Positions 38,119-48,574 of a stretch of 64,000 nucleotides of DNA are shown one piece after another. Below the pieces are notes generated by a model that was given only the letters and a program-made list of their open reading frames with translations, ran no database searches and had not been told where the DNA came from. The stretch comes from Schistocerca nitens (lineage: Eukaryota; Arthropoda; Insecta; Orthoptera; Acrididae). The DNA lies in contig NC_064622.1 of the NCBI RefSeq assembly GCF_023898315.1, positions 166,552,178 through 166,616,177 on the forward strand, read 5' to 3'. Numbering within the stretch: the first letter of the stretch is position 1; every line of letters begins with the position of its first letter. A program made the translations under genes and the position numbers.

Positions 38119-39095
38119 TTTTAGGGCCTATTTTCACTGCATCTTTGACTTATCATTATTTTTTAGGGTCTTATATGCTCACTTTGTAAAACCAAATGTA
38201 ATTTTTTAACTGGCTCTTTCTAATGTGGTCTTTCTAATGAAAGTTGTTTGAAAGATTTTGCAGAAAGTACTTTCTTGCAAAAGTGGTTTGGTGTTTTTAC
38301 AACAATTGTCAACTTTGGCATCAGTTTTTAAACCACTGGAAAACAGTAGGAGAATAAAATTTTATATTCAAACACCTTGTGCTGGTAGATTATCACATAA
38401 GAAATTTCACATACTTACTTCAGAAGATGTATAAAGCTAAATTTCACATTTTTTTCAAGTGGCTAATTTTCTAGCCGACTTTGCTTCAAATTATCTGTAT
38501 GAAAATTGATCAGGAAATCATTTTTTATTATTCTGAATTGGAGAGTGCAAACAGTTGTACAAGATAGCCTGGTTTTTTTCTTTCAAGAAAATATGGCCCA
38601 AGATATAGCACTCAGTCGCCAAACACTCAGGTGCACTGTTGAAAGGTGTGTATGGGGTCAGACAAATGACTCTATCCCTGCAAGTATAAAAAGTGAAATT
38701 TTACCCATGTGCATTGTAGCTAATGTGAATGCTCACACAATATTTCATCTAAATCCGTGGTGGTCATACAGGAACTTTTTTCGAAATGAGACCTCTTGAC
38801 TTAAAGTGGCTCTATATCAGTTAATGCATTATGCCAGGATGGTTCCTGTAAAAGCGACATCTCTGGCCTCCATCAATCTGTGCCTGTGCTTAGTCCCTAA
38901 TGGTCTAATGAGCAGGATGCTGAAACAATAACTTTTTTTTTCTTTGTGTATACCATTTAATGCCCCCAGCCATATAATGAGTGGCTGTCTTGACATATTC
39001 TGTTGTTTTCAAATGAATCATTTGACACATTCTATCTCTAGTGACTTCTTTTCTACATTCAGTTATCAATCCAGTTTTGCAACAAAGACCAAAAA
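38119..39095. other. unc-119 intron sequence without recognised features
   Basis: This is AT-rich intron with short chance frames on both strands. No splice-bounded exon, transposase or RT motif was seen. Confidence 0.5.
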
Positions 39096-39798
39096 ATGAA
39101 TTGTGTTAAGGGACTGGAACTTCTCAACGGGAAAAGGAAGAGAAGGATAAAGATTATATCATGCACTGGATGGGAGGGGGGAATGGAAACCAGCAGAGTT
39201 TTGCACAGAACATGTTTATAATCTTGAAGGGTTATTGTTCACAAGCAAGAGACCTGGAGAAAACGAAAACTTTCAGATAGATTACTTATTATCTAATGGT
39301 AAGTCAGATTTTGCAGTCAGATTTTAAACTACAAAATATTTCCACAGGTGGATATGGACTGTGCCGGTAATTCATTGGTTGTAAACTGCAGAGTGAAATA
39401 AAAAATATTACAGAAAGGTAGGGAATTAAGGAGGTGGGACCTAGATAGATTTAAAGGAACAGAGGCTGTTGATAGTTTCAAAGTGAATACTAGGCAAAAA
39501 AAAAAAAAAAAAAAAAAAGGAAGGGAACACAATAGAAGTGAATGGGTGCTTTGAGAGATCGTAAAGTGAAGGCAGAAGAGGATCAAATAGCCACAAAGAC
39601 TAAATCGAAATACGCAGATAACACGCAAGATATTGACTGTAATTGAGGATGGGAGAAAATATAAAAATCCTTCAAGTGAAACAGGCAAAAGGCAATAATG
39701 ATGTCTCACAAAGATAGACAGGAAGTGTAAAATGGCAAAGCAAGAATGGATAGAGGAGAAATGCAAATCTGTAGAATTGTGCATGACAGTGGCAAAGA
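39096..39798 (+). mobile_element. Old RTE-type LINE (copy F), endonuclease/linker part
   Basis: This is the outermost layer of a four-deep nest. Plus-strand remnants: FTSKRPGENENFQIDYL (about 39238-39290) matches the TWKKPGD..QIDYIMV block of other RTE copies, and the KEVGPR..RF/L-KEQRL block near 39430-39470 matches RRWDLDKLKEP. The linker near 39718-39798 reads DRKCKMAKQEWIEEKCKSVE and stops at the TA where a mariner-like element inserted. A 22-A run lies at 39498-39519. Divergence is high, so this copy is much older than B, C, D and E. Confidence 0.72.
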
Positions 39799-41027
39799 TA
39801 CAGGATGTCCAGTGAAGGAGTCCCTGCTTTCAAAATGAAATATCTCAGAAACTAAGATCGATAGATAAGCACAACAAACCGTATGTTTATTGTGACATCT
39901 GTAAGAATTTTATACAGAAGTTTCAAATAGTTCAAAAATCAGCTAACAGGTGCAACTGTAATTGCAGTATGTAGTGCCTATAAATAGTGCACCACAGCTC
40001 AGAGGGATCAGGTCTACAGTTGAAACATGAAAGGGCGTTAGCATACTAAAGGAAGAGGTTGAAATCATGTATTCCACTGAACAAAATGTTTTTTCTGGTA
40101 ATGGAATACCACAAGTTAGAAAACAGTCCTGTGGAAACAAGGTGCAGCTTTCAAACACAATTTAATGTTCTAAAGGAAACCTATGTGAAAAAGATTCAAA
40201 AGCTCTTTGCCATGTGCCAACAGGCAATGTGACTGATAATGTAGTGGGGAATGTTGGCCTCAGACAAACTGTAATAACTCCTGAAAATGTCGCCACAGTT
40301 TCTTGTTATTGTTCAGCAAACTCCAAGGATATCTATCTAAAGAACTACAACAGAGACTGGTTTGAAGTGTTCCAAAATGGAGTAAGTACTGAGGCTGAGC
40401 CTACACATTTTCATTGAAAATCCAAAGGTACAAGGTCATAATTTTAACAGCTGTGCAACAGAGAGCTGTCTTTGCAGACAAAATTGTCACAATGATTGAT
40501 AATGAAAGATTTGATTGTGGCTACATCTGATTCACAAATGAAACACACTTCCACCTGAATGGAATCATGAATAAACAAAACTGTTGATTTTAGGATTCTG
40601 AAAATCCCGATTTGTTTGAAGAGAAACCACTATATTCTTCTAAAGTTACTGTTTGGGCTGTAGTATGCGGCAGAGTCATCACTAACCCTTTTTGCATGAG
40701 AGAAATGATCACTACTGAAATTTGCGTTGCACTTTTGGAACAATTTGTTGCCACAAGCTAGCATTGCAGGATCAACCAGGCACCAAGTGGGTCATCCAAG
40801 GTTGGGACAGACCACATCGCTCCAAACAAGTGTTTAAGAGTCATTGTATTGGATTATTACAAATTTACTGGCACAGGGCTGGATTGGCCTTCATATTCCT
40901 CTGATCTGACTCCTTGTGACTGCTTTTTGTGGCTCAAACTAAAAGACACTGTCTACCAGAACCATCCTACTAGCTGGATGAGTGGGAATCGGCGATTCGT
41001 GAGGAATCTGAATCCATTTCCATTAAT

Positions 41028-43472
41028 GTTGTTGCTGTTGTTGTTGTTGTTGTGGTGGTGGTCTTCAGTCTGGAGACTGGTTTGATGCAGCTGTCCATGC
41101 TACTGTATATTGTGGAAGCTTCATAATCTCGAAGTAACTACTGCGCCCTACATCCTTCTGAATCTGCTTAGTGCATTCATCTCTTGGTCTCCCTAAACAG
41201 CAAAACTGATCTACTACTGCAAGTTTCTCATTTCCTTATCTAATTCTCTCAACATCACCTGATTTAATTAGACTTCATACCATTATCCTCATTTTGATTT
41301 TGTTGATGTTCATCTTATGTCCTCCTGTGAAGACATGGTCCATCCCATTCAACTGCTCTTTGAGGTCCTTTGCTGTCTCTGACAGTGTTACAATGTCATC
41401 GGCAAACCTCAAAGTTTTTATTTCTTCTCCATGGATTTTATTTTCCTACTCTGAATATTTCTTTTGTTTCCTTTACTGCTTGCTCAATATACAGATTGAA
41501 TGACATAGGCTACAACCCTGTCTCACTCCCTTCCCAACCACTGCTTCCCTTTCATGCCCCTCGACTCTTTATAACTGCCATCTGGTTTTGGTACAAATTG
41601 TAAATAGCCTTTTGCTCCCTGTATTTTACCCCTGCCACCTTCAGAATTTGAAAGAGATTAATCCTGTCAACATTGTCAAAAGCCTTCTCTAAGTCTACAA
41701 ATGCTAGAAATGTAGGTTTGCCTTTCCTTAATCTATCTTCTAAGATAAGTTGTAGGGTCAGTATTGCCTCACATGTTCCAACATTTCACGGAATCCAAAC
41801 TGATCATCCCCGAGGTCGGCTTCTACCAGTTTTTTCATTCGTCTGTACAGAATTTGTGTCAGTATTTTGCAGCCATGACATATTAAACTGATAGTTTGGT
41901 AATTTTCACACCTGTCAGCACTGGCTGTCTTTGGGATTTGAATTATTATATTCTTCTTGAAGTCTGAGGGTATTTCGTTCGTCTCATACATCTTGCTCAC
42001 CAGATGGTAAGACTTTTGTCTTGGCTGGCTCTCCTGAGGCTATCAGTAGTTCTAAGGAATGTTGTCCACTCGCAGGGCCTTGTTTCGACTTAGGTCTTTC
42101 AGCGCTCGTGTCAAATTCTTCACGCAGTATCGTATCTCCCATTTCCATAATAATGCCCTCAAGTACATCGCTCTTGTGTAGACCCTCTATATACTCCTTC
42201 CACGTTTCTTCTTTTCCTTCTTTGCTGTTGTTGTTGTTGTGGTCTATAGTCCTGAGACTGGTTTGATGCAGCTCTCCGTGCTACTCTATCCTGTGCAAGC
42301 TTCTTCATCTGCCCGTACCTACTACAACCTACATCATTCTGAATCTGCTTAGTGTATTGATCTCTTGGTCTCCCTCTACGATTTTTACCCTCCACGCTGC
42401 CCTCCAATGCTAAATTTGTGATCCCTTGATGCCTCAAAACATGTCCTACCAACCGATCCCTTCTTCTAGTCAAGTTGTGCCACAAACTTCTCTTCTCCCC
42501 AGTCCTATTCAATACCTCCTCATTAGTTATGTGATCTACCCACCTTATCTTCAGCATTCTTCTGTAGCACCACATTTCGAAAACTTCTATTCTCTTTTTG
42601 TCCAAACTATTTATCATCCATGTTTCACTTCCATGCATGGCTACACTCCATACAAATACTTTCAGAAACGACTTCCTGACACTTAAATCTATACTCGATG
42701 TTAACAAATTTCTCTTCTTTAGAAACGCTTTCCTTGCCATTGCCAGTCTACATTTTATATCCTCTCTACTTCGACCATCATCAGTTATTTTACTCCCTGA
42801 ATAGCAAAACTCCTTTACTACTTTAAGTGTCTCATTTCCTAATCTAATCCCCTCAGCATCACCCGATTTAATTTGACTACATTCTTTGCTTGGAACTGAT
42901 TTTCCATCTGAGCTCCTGATGTTCATACAAGTGGTTCTCTTTTCTCCAAAGGTCTCTTTAATTTTCCTGTAGGCAGTATCTATCTTACCCCCTAGTGATA
43001 TATGCCTCTACATCCTTACATTTGTCCTCTTGCCATCCCTGCTTAGCCATTTTGCACTTTTTTCAATCTCATTTTTCAGACATTTGTATTCCTTTTTGCC
43101 TGCTTCATTTAGTGCATTTTTATATTTTCTCCTTTCATTAAATTCAATATCTCTTTTGTTACCCAAGGAGTTCTACTAGCCCTTGTCTTTTTACCTACTT
43201 GATCCTCTGCTCCCTTCACTATTTCATCTATCAAAGCTACCAATTCTTCTTCTACAGTATTTCTTTCCCCTGTTCTTGTCAGTCTTTTCCTAATGCTCTC
43301 TTTGAAACTCTCTACAACCTTTGGTTCTTTCAGTTTATCTAGATCCCATCTCCTTAAATTCCTACCTTTTTGCAGTTTCTTCAGTTTTAATCTACAATTC
43401 ATAACCAATACATTGTGGTCAGAGTCCACATCTGCTAAAACTTTTTTCCTAAATCTCTGTGTTGCCATTCTG
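41028..43472 (-). mobile_element. RTE-type LINE (copy E1), 5'-truncated, inside the mariner-like element
   Basis: TTAAT at 41023-41027 and 43473-43477 flanks it. The 3' CAA-type tail appears as GTTGTTG at 41028-41055. On the minus strand it begins within the endonuclease (MATQRFRKKVL, 43468) and runs through SDHNVLVMNCRLKLKKL (about 43425-43375), the linker, then RT with IPKTASADRCENYQTISLI, GDDQFGF and a damaged GVRQG region. About 450 bp of the C-terminal region is deleted near 41190 (TTGGTCTCCCT joined to AAACAGCAAAACT). It contains the second RTE insertion E2. Confidence 0.85.
42226..42881 (-). mobile_element. RTE-type LINE (copy E2), 5'-truncated, inserted in E1
   Basis: This 656 bp insertion is flanked by TTCTTTGC at 42218-42225 and 42882-42889. 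Its CAA-type tail faces left (TGTTGTTGTTGTTGTGG at 42226-42242). It encodes the RT C-terminus: CSQIKSGDAEGIRLGNETL, CYSGSKITDDGRSRED, FEMWCYRRMLKIRWVDH, NRRGRPRDQYTKQIQ. E1 sequence resumes exactly after it, as copy D shows by having the uninterrupted junction (CCCTTCTTTGCCTAGAACTG, 33225-33244). A 255-codon frame across the junction is a chimera, not a gene. Confidence 0.92.
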
Positions 43473-43789
43473 TTAATATGCTAAAGCATGTGATGGAAAT
43501 TTCATTGTTCATTTGCACCACCACTGTGCTGCGAGGGGTGGACATTTCAAAAAGATTGTAAAGTGAGTCAAAGGCAGCTTGCAAAGGACAAGATTAATTA
43601 TGCACATGAAACCACATGAGCTGCATAGCATGCAGTGTCATTTGTAAGCATTTTGAATTATTTCAAAACTTTTGCATAAAATTCTTACAGCTTTCACAAT
43701 AAACATACCTGTTGTTGCAATTCTCTATCAATCTTAGTTTTTGAGATAATTGTTTTTGAAATCTGATCTCTTTCCCTGGACACCCTGTA

Positions 43790-44509
43790 GATGCTACGCG
43801 TAGGGGAATGAAGAAACCTTTGGAAAAAAAGTGAAGCAACTATATGAATTTCAAGGTGACAGGACACTACTAAGCAAGAAAAGAAGGTCTGGAAGGTGAA
43901 AGAGCTATGTAAAGAAAGCAGACTTGAAAACAGCATTATGGACATGCAGGGAGGAGTAGATGAAGAGGACATGGGATATATTAACTAAAGAGTTTATAGA
44001 TCTAAGTCAAAACAAGGCACCTTAGATAGGTGACACTCCCTTAGAATTATTTAGATCAACAGGAGAAAATACCGTGACAAAGCTATTTCATCTGGTAGGC
44101 AAGATATATGAGTCAGGCAAAATACTTTCACTTCATGAAGACTGATAATCACCATTCCAAAGAAAACAGGTGTGAATATTACAGAACCATCTGTGAAATT
44201 GTTAGAAATTCTGAAGGTAGCAGTGATAAAGCACAGGGAAAAAAATATTTCATTCTTTTACAGAGACCAGGCTGCAGTTTCATGAGTCAAATGACGTGTA
44301 AGGGAAGCAGTAGTTGAATCTGGGTTGTTGCTTATTCCCAATGCTATCCAGTCCATACATTGAGCAAGCAGCGAGGAAGAACGTGGGAAGAGAACTGAAG
44401 TTGACCAGGAAGAATAAAAATTTCATTGTTTGCTGATGATATTTTAATTTTATCAAATATGACAAAGGACTCTGAAGATAAATTGAATAGGAAAGGTAGT
44501 GTCTTTAAA
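43790..44509 (+). mobile_element. Old RTE-type LINE (copy F), RT part
   Basis: This resumes the linker exactly where it stopped at 39798 (...VAKI | DATRRGMKKPLEKKVKQ, corresponding to GKIDTAYRKIKETFGEK). RT remnants follow: VRQDI..IPFQRKQV near 44090-44175, a damaged LYIEQAARK near 44353-44380 and a DDIL.LSNMTKDSEDKLNRKG box near 44435-44495. It is cut at TA 44510-44511 by the next mariner and was not seen to resume after it. Confidence 0.72.
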
Positions 44510-44511
44510 TA

Positions 44512-45512
44512 CGAGGGTTGTACCAAAAGTAAGGTTCCCAATGAGCTACAGCCTCAAGGGAAGGTGCTAGGCTAAATCGGACAACAGTGCCATGTGCAGT
44601 CGTTCCCTCATTCTCGAACCTGCCCATCCGTGATTCGCTACGTCGCTCAGTGTTGGCTTGGCAGCAGTCAGAGATGGAACTGTTGTTTGCTGCTCCCGCC
44701 AAGTGCGAGGTTCAAGCAGTAATCCAGTTTCTCCACACAAGGAAGTTACCGCCCATGGAGATTTATTGGCAGCTGACTGAGGTTTATGGTGATGAGTGCA
44801 TGTCCGTTCAGCACATCCACAAATGGTGCAGGGCTTTTGCTGAGGGTCACACGGAAGTTCACGTTGAAGAACGGAAACCGCTGGTTTCGGATGGGATTGT
44901 CCAGGAGATCAACAGTGAGCTGCTCAAAGATCAGAGGGTCACTGTCTGTGAACTTGTTGAATGTATTCCTGAAGCTTCCCACTGCACAATTGAAAGAACT
45001 TTGACAGAAACGTTGGGTTATCGCAAGGTATGTGCTCGCTGGGTCCCCTGGATGCTGACTGACGGACACAAGGAGCAACACCGTGACTGTGCTTGCAAGT
45101 TTCTTCAACAGTGTGAGGGGGGGAGGCAACAAGGAGAAGTTGATGGGCTTTATCCTCATGGGCAGTGAAACGTGTGCAAGTTTCTTCAACAGTGTGAGGG
45201 GGGAGGCAACAAGGAGAAATTGATGGGCTTTATCCTCATGGGCAGTGAAACGTGAGTGTTTCATTACACCCCTGAAACAAAACAACAATCTTGTCAGTGG
45301 CGTCACATGCTTCCTCAGCAGGTGGTGGGAGACTTGTTTGACTTAGTAATACAGAAGCTGGAGCACAGTCTTTAAAAGTTTGTTGAAAAAAATGGAGACT
45401 ATGTTGAAAAATAGACAAAAGTGTAAGCTTTTCAACGATGTATTAATTGGTAACAATAAACAATGTTTTCTACTTGTAAAAAATATCGGAACCTTACTTT
45501 TGGTTTGACTTG
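44512..45512 (+). mobile_element. mariner element, internally deleted
   Basis: The left end after TA (44510-44511) reads CGAGGGTTGTACCAAAAGTA and the right end carries its partly decayed complement (GGAACCTTACTTTTGGTTTG, 45488-45507). A continuous frame at 44587-45168 encodes the mariner N-terminal HTH domain (VQAVIQFLHTRKLPPMEIYW, YGDECMSVQHIHKWCRAF) and linker (KVCARWVPWMLTDGHKEQHR). After an 81 bp tandem duplication the first catalytic region reads MGSET-VFHYTPETKQQS, with Ser-Glu in place of Asp-Glu. Sequence then jumps to the C-terminal KNGDYVEK, so the second and third catalytic Asp are deleted. It cannot transpose autonomously. Confidence 0.82.
45094..45254 (+). repeat. 81/80 bp tandem duplication in the deleted mariner
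   Basis: Units 45094-45174 and 45175-45254 both start TGCAAGTTTCTTCAACAGTG and end GGCAGTGAAACGTG. They differ by one G in a G run and one G/A substitution. The duplication covers the end of the linker and the first catalytic block. Confidence 0.95.
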
Positions 45513-45780
45513 TCATTGATCCTCATTACCTGCCACTGTACACTGACAGAGATTTTTATTTTGTTATTATTGTTTTCATATCTCTCTCTTTTTTTAATGT
45601 GGTAAGTTATTACTGGTGAAGTGATGGTTTATGACATGCGGTGATCCAATGTGGAGCTTCACTGCATTCACTGTCACTGAAAAAAAGTAGATCTCCACAT
45701 TTTCTACTTTTTTGCCTTGATGAAAATATTTGTCAACCAGTATTTCATTTTACAGTTTCTGTGTAACTCCAGTTTTAATG
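45513..45780. other. Intron spacer without recognised features
   Basis: T-rich sequence between two mariner relics. I see no coding or repeat signature. Confidence 0.4.
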
Positions 45781-45782
45781 TA

Positions 45783-46536
45783 AGAGGGTAATTGTAAAAG
45801 TAAGGTCTCCTATTTTTTTATAAGTACATAGACCTGTTTATTTCTACAATGGTTTCCATCAGTTTACAGCTTGAACATTTAGCTATTTTTCGACATAATC
45901 ACCATTTCTGTCGATGCATTTTGTAGACGCTGTGGCCATTTTTGTATGCCCGTGTCATACCAACTCGCCACCATGCTGTTCAGAAAGTTATGAACCTCTT
46001 CTTTCACCTCGTCATCGGAGCCGAGTCGCTGGGACCACAATTAACGCTGAGAGGTACTGTGAGACTTTGGAAAAACTCAAATGGGCAATGCAGAACTGGA
46101 GAAGAGGATCGTTGAGCAAGGGCGTACACATTCTCCATGACAACACTCACCCACACATCGCTCAGCAAACCGTTGCTCTCCTGCAACAGTTTCAGTGGAA
46201 CATAATCAACCACCCACCCTATAATCCTGACTTGGTGCCCAGTGACTATCACCTGTTCCCAAGATTAAAAGAACATTTTACTGGAAAGCGATTCAGCTCC
46301 GACAATGAGGTAAAGAAAAGGTTCATAACTTTCTGAACAGCATGGTGGCGATCTGGTATGACATGGGCATACAAAAATGGCCACAGCGTCTACAAAAATG
46401 CATCGACAGAAATGGTGATTATGTCGAAAAATAACTAAATGTTCAAGCTGTAAACTGATGTAAACCATTGTAGAAATAAACAGATCTATGTACTTATATA
46501 AAAAAATAGGAGACCTTATTTTTGGGATTACCCTCG
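45783..46536 (+). mobile_element. Foldback mariner: both ends derived from the same 3' end
   Basis: TA occurs at 45781-45782 and 46537-46538. The arms 45783-46030 and 46287-46536 are inverted copies of about 250 bp at high identity. Each encodes, outward, the transposase C-terminus (KWPQRLQKCIDRNGDYVEK), the 3' UTR and the terminal repeat (AAAAGTAAGGTCTCC / GGAGACCTTATTTTT). The unique 256 bp centre reads GTTINAERYCETLEKLKWAM, VHILHDNTHPH (second Asp) and PDLVPSDYHLF (third Asp). The normal 5' half (5' repeat, HTH domain, first Asp) is absent and replaced by the inverted 3' end. The apparent 140-codon frame at 45914-46336 is partly antisense of the arm and not a real N-terminus. Confidence 0.85.
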
Positions 46537-46942
46537 TAAATGTATAAATCAGCAGGTTAATGTGCCTTCTGAGCTACAGAACATGACATAATTTCTGTTC
46601 TCCCAGCTCACTTGACTGATTTGGATTAATAATTTGTTCACTTCTTCACAATGATGTATTGTCTCACTGCTGTACATGCCTCATTTTCCCATTGCCAGAA
46701 TGCTTTTCTGAATTCTAAATAACAATTTAAAAAAAGCAGGGTAAGGAATGGTAGTTTTCATGGATAAATAGGAAAGTCATCGTGAACACTAAGTTTGTTG
46801 TGTGGGTCAAAACTGTGCATGTTACTCTTACAGTTATATCTGCTTATGTGCTTGTGCATGTCTCAGAATGCTGAGCAGTTCATCACTACATAATGATGAT
46901 AAATAGTACAGTATGATAATTACTCAATAATTAATATAACAA
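46537..46942. other. Intron spacer without recognised features
   Basis: AT-rich sequence with no recognised motif. Confidence 0.4.
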
Positions 46943-48276
46943 TATTATTAAAAGGAAAGTTGCTACTCACCATATAGTGGAGATACTGAGTCGCAGGCAG
47001 CTGAAGCCACACTGTGAGCAGCAGCACCAGTGCATGTTGGGAGCAGTGACTGGTTGGGAGTAAGGGGGAAACTGGGACAGTGAAGTGTTGTTGGGGAACA
47101 CACAGGGACGACGAGATGGAGAGAGGGTAGGGCAGCTATGAGTAGTCGGGAGGTTAGACCTTTCCTCCAGAAACCTTAACCCCACAAATATCAGTCCTTT
47201 TTCCAAAGGCCTCACCTTTTCCCCGACTCCCAAATTCAAGTTAACTCCTCCATCAAACCGTGATCCACCCCCACTGCCCCAAAATCAAGCTCTGTTAACT
47301 TTCCAGAATTTCTTAACCTTGAATCTTGCCTCATCATCATTCCCCAAATCCCTCAATATGCAAACTAACCTTACATCCACAGAAATAACCGCAGTCCACC
47401 ATCTAAAAACTGATCCCGACCTTATAATCCTACTTGCGGACAAAGGCTCCACCACTGTTGTTTTGAACTGCAAGGATTACCTGGCAGAAGGATTCCGCCA
47501 GCTATCAGACACATGTTGCCACAATGACCTCATTCCAGAAATCCAGCAAGATCTCCAGTCACTCCTCAAATCCGTAGGCACATTCCAGAAACCTCACCCC
47601 TACCATTCCCCACCCTCCTACCTTCTGTATGCTTCCTAAGTCTGTAAACCCAACCACCCAGGATGCCCCATTGTGGCTGGTTACTGTGACCCCACTGAGA
47701 GAATCTCTGCTCTCGTAGACCAACACCTCCAAACTATTACCTGTAAGCTACCCTCCTATATGAAAGATACCAACCATTTCCTCCACCAGCTCTCCACAGT
47801 TCCTGTCTCTTAACCACCCGGTACTCTGCTCGTCACTATTGATGCATCTCCCTTTATACTAACAGCCCTAGTGCCCATGGCCTTACTCTTATGGAACACT
47901 GTTTCTCAACGCCCTACGGATTCCAAATTGACAACCTCTTCCCAAATCGCCATGACCACCTATCCCATCAAAGGCAGGGCTACCTGTGAAACCTGTCATG
48001 TTATCTACAAGCTAAGCTGCAACCACTGTGCTGCAGTCTATGTGTGCACGCCAGCTGTCTGTCTGCATGAATGTTCACTGACAGTGTGGCTTCAGTTGCC
48101 AGAGACTGCAATTGTGTGTGTGTCTCGTCTTTTTTGACGAAGGCCTTGCTGGCCAAAACATTTATTTGTGACAGTGTTCTTGTTGTGCCTATCTGCAACT
48201 CGACATCTTCGCTATATGGTGAGTGGCAACTTTCCTTTTCATAATGTTGTTCCATTCCATTCAGGAATTTCCAATA
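46943..48276 (+). mobile_element. Penelope-like element, internally deleted, with inverted termini
   Basis: The left end (AAAAGGAAAGTTGCTACTCACC, about 46950-46971) and right end (GGTGAGTGGCAACTTTCCTTTT, about 48219-48240) are inverted copies of about 50 bp. The plus-strand reading contains the N-terminal PLE region (DLIILLADKGSTTVVLNCKD, about 47418-47477), LVDQHLQTITCKLPSYMKDT (about 47716-47776) and LLVTIDASPF (about 47830). It then jumps to TYPIKGRATCETCHVIYKLS and CNHCAAVYV (about 47960-48045), a GIY-YIG endonuclease end. The RT palm is deleted between about 47855 and 47870. A TTGACGA-hairpin-AAAA motif at 48134-48158 parallels the hammerhead-like cores at 36137 and 37101. Confidence 0.78.
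48134..48158 (+). ncRNA. Degenerate hammerhead-like core in PLE 3' region
   Basis: TTGACGA, then AGGCC, loop TTGCT, GGCC, AAAA. This has the same plan as the core at 37101 but with U for C at the first position and AAAA for GAAA, both expected to damage activity. It is listed only because of its equivalent position in a PLE. Confidence 0.2.
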
Positions 48277-48574
48277 AACAATATAGGATTAAAAGTATTA
48301 AAGCCAACCAATTGTGCCTGCATTGGCTGTTAAAGTCTGCCTGGCTTTATTTCACAGTCACGAAAACTATTATATGAGGTATCAAATGATGGCCGAAACA
48401 TAATTGCTCACAACTGGAAATATTTACATAGTGTAACTTTTATATTTTGGGTCCTTTACTTGTATCAGAACTGAGTGGCTTATTTTTCTGAGGCACCAGA
48501 GATCATTCAAATTGACCTTTCCACTTGTAAATATATTGTTACATTACGGTGATGTTAGCTCATACTACACGTAA
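48277..48574. other. Intron spacer without recognised features
   Basis: No recognised motif between the PLE and the piggyBac left end. Confidence 0.4.

Larger units (their letters stand above)
39801..43787 (+). mobile_element. mariner-like element with ~135 bp inverted repeats, split by an RTE
   Basis: The ends are flanked by TA (39799-39800 and 43788-43789). The left end begins CAGGATGTCCAGTGAAGGAG and the right end is the matching reverse complement (…CTCTTTCCCTGGACACCCTG), and similarity extends about 135 bp (39801-39935 against 43653-43787). Without the RTE at 41028-43472 and one copy of its 5 bp target duplication the element is about 1.5 kb. The transposase remnant reads FTNETHFHLNGIMNKQN (about 40535-40585), EKPLYSSKVTVWAVVCGRVI (about 40622-40680) and SSDLTPCDCFLWLKLKDTVY (about 40895-40955). 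After the RTE it continues ISINMLKHVME-like near 43478. It is heavily decayed. Confidence 0.82.

Noticed and set aside
42159..42926. 255-codon minus-strand frame
   Set aside because: It runs across the E2/E1 insertion junction and joins pieces of two LINE copies, so it is a chimera and not a gene.
45914..46336. 140-codon frame as an intact small mariner protein
   Set aside because: Its first part is antisense of the inverted arm; only the portion from GTTINAERY onward is transposase.
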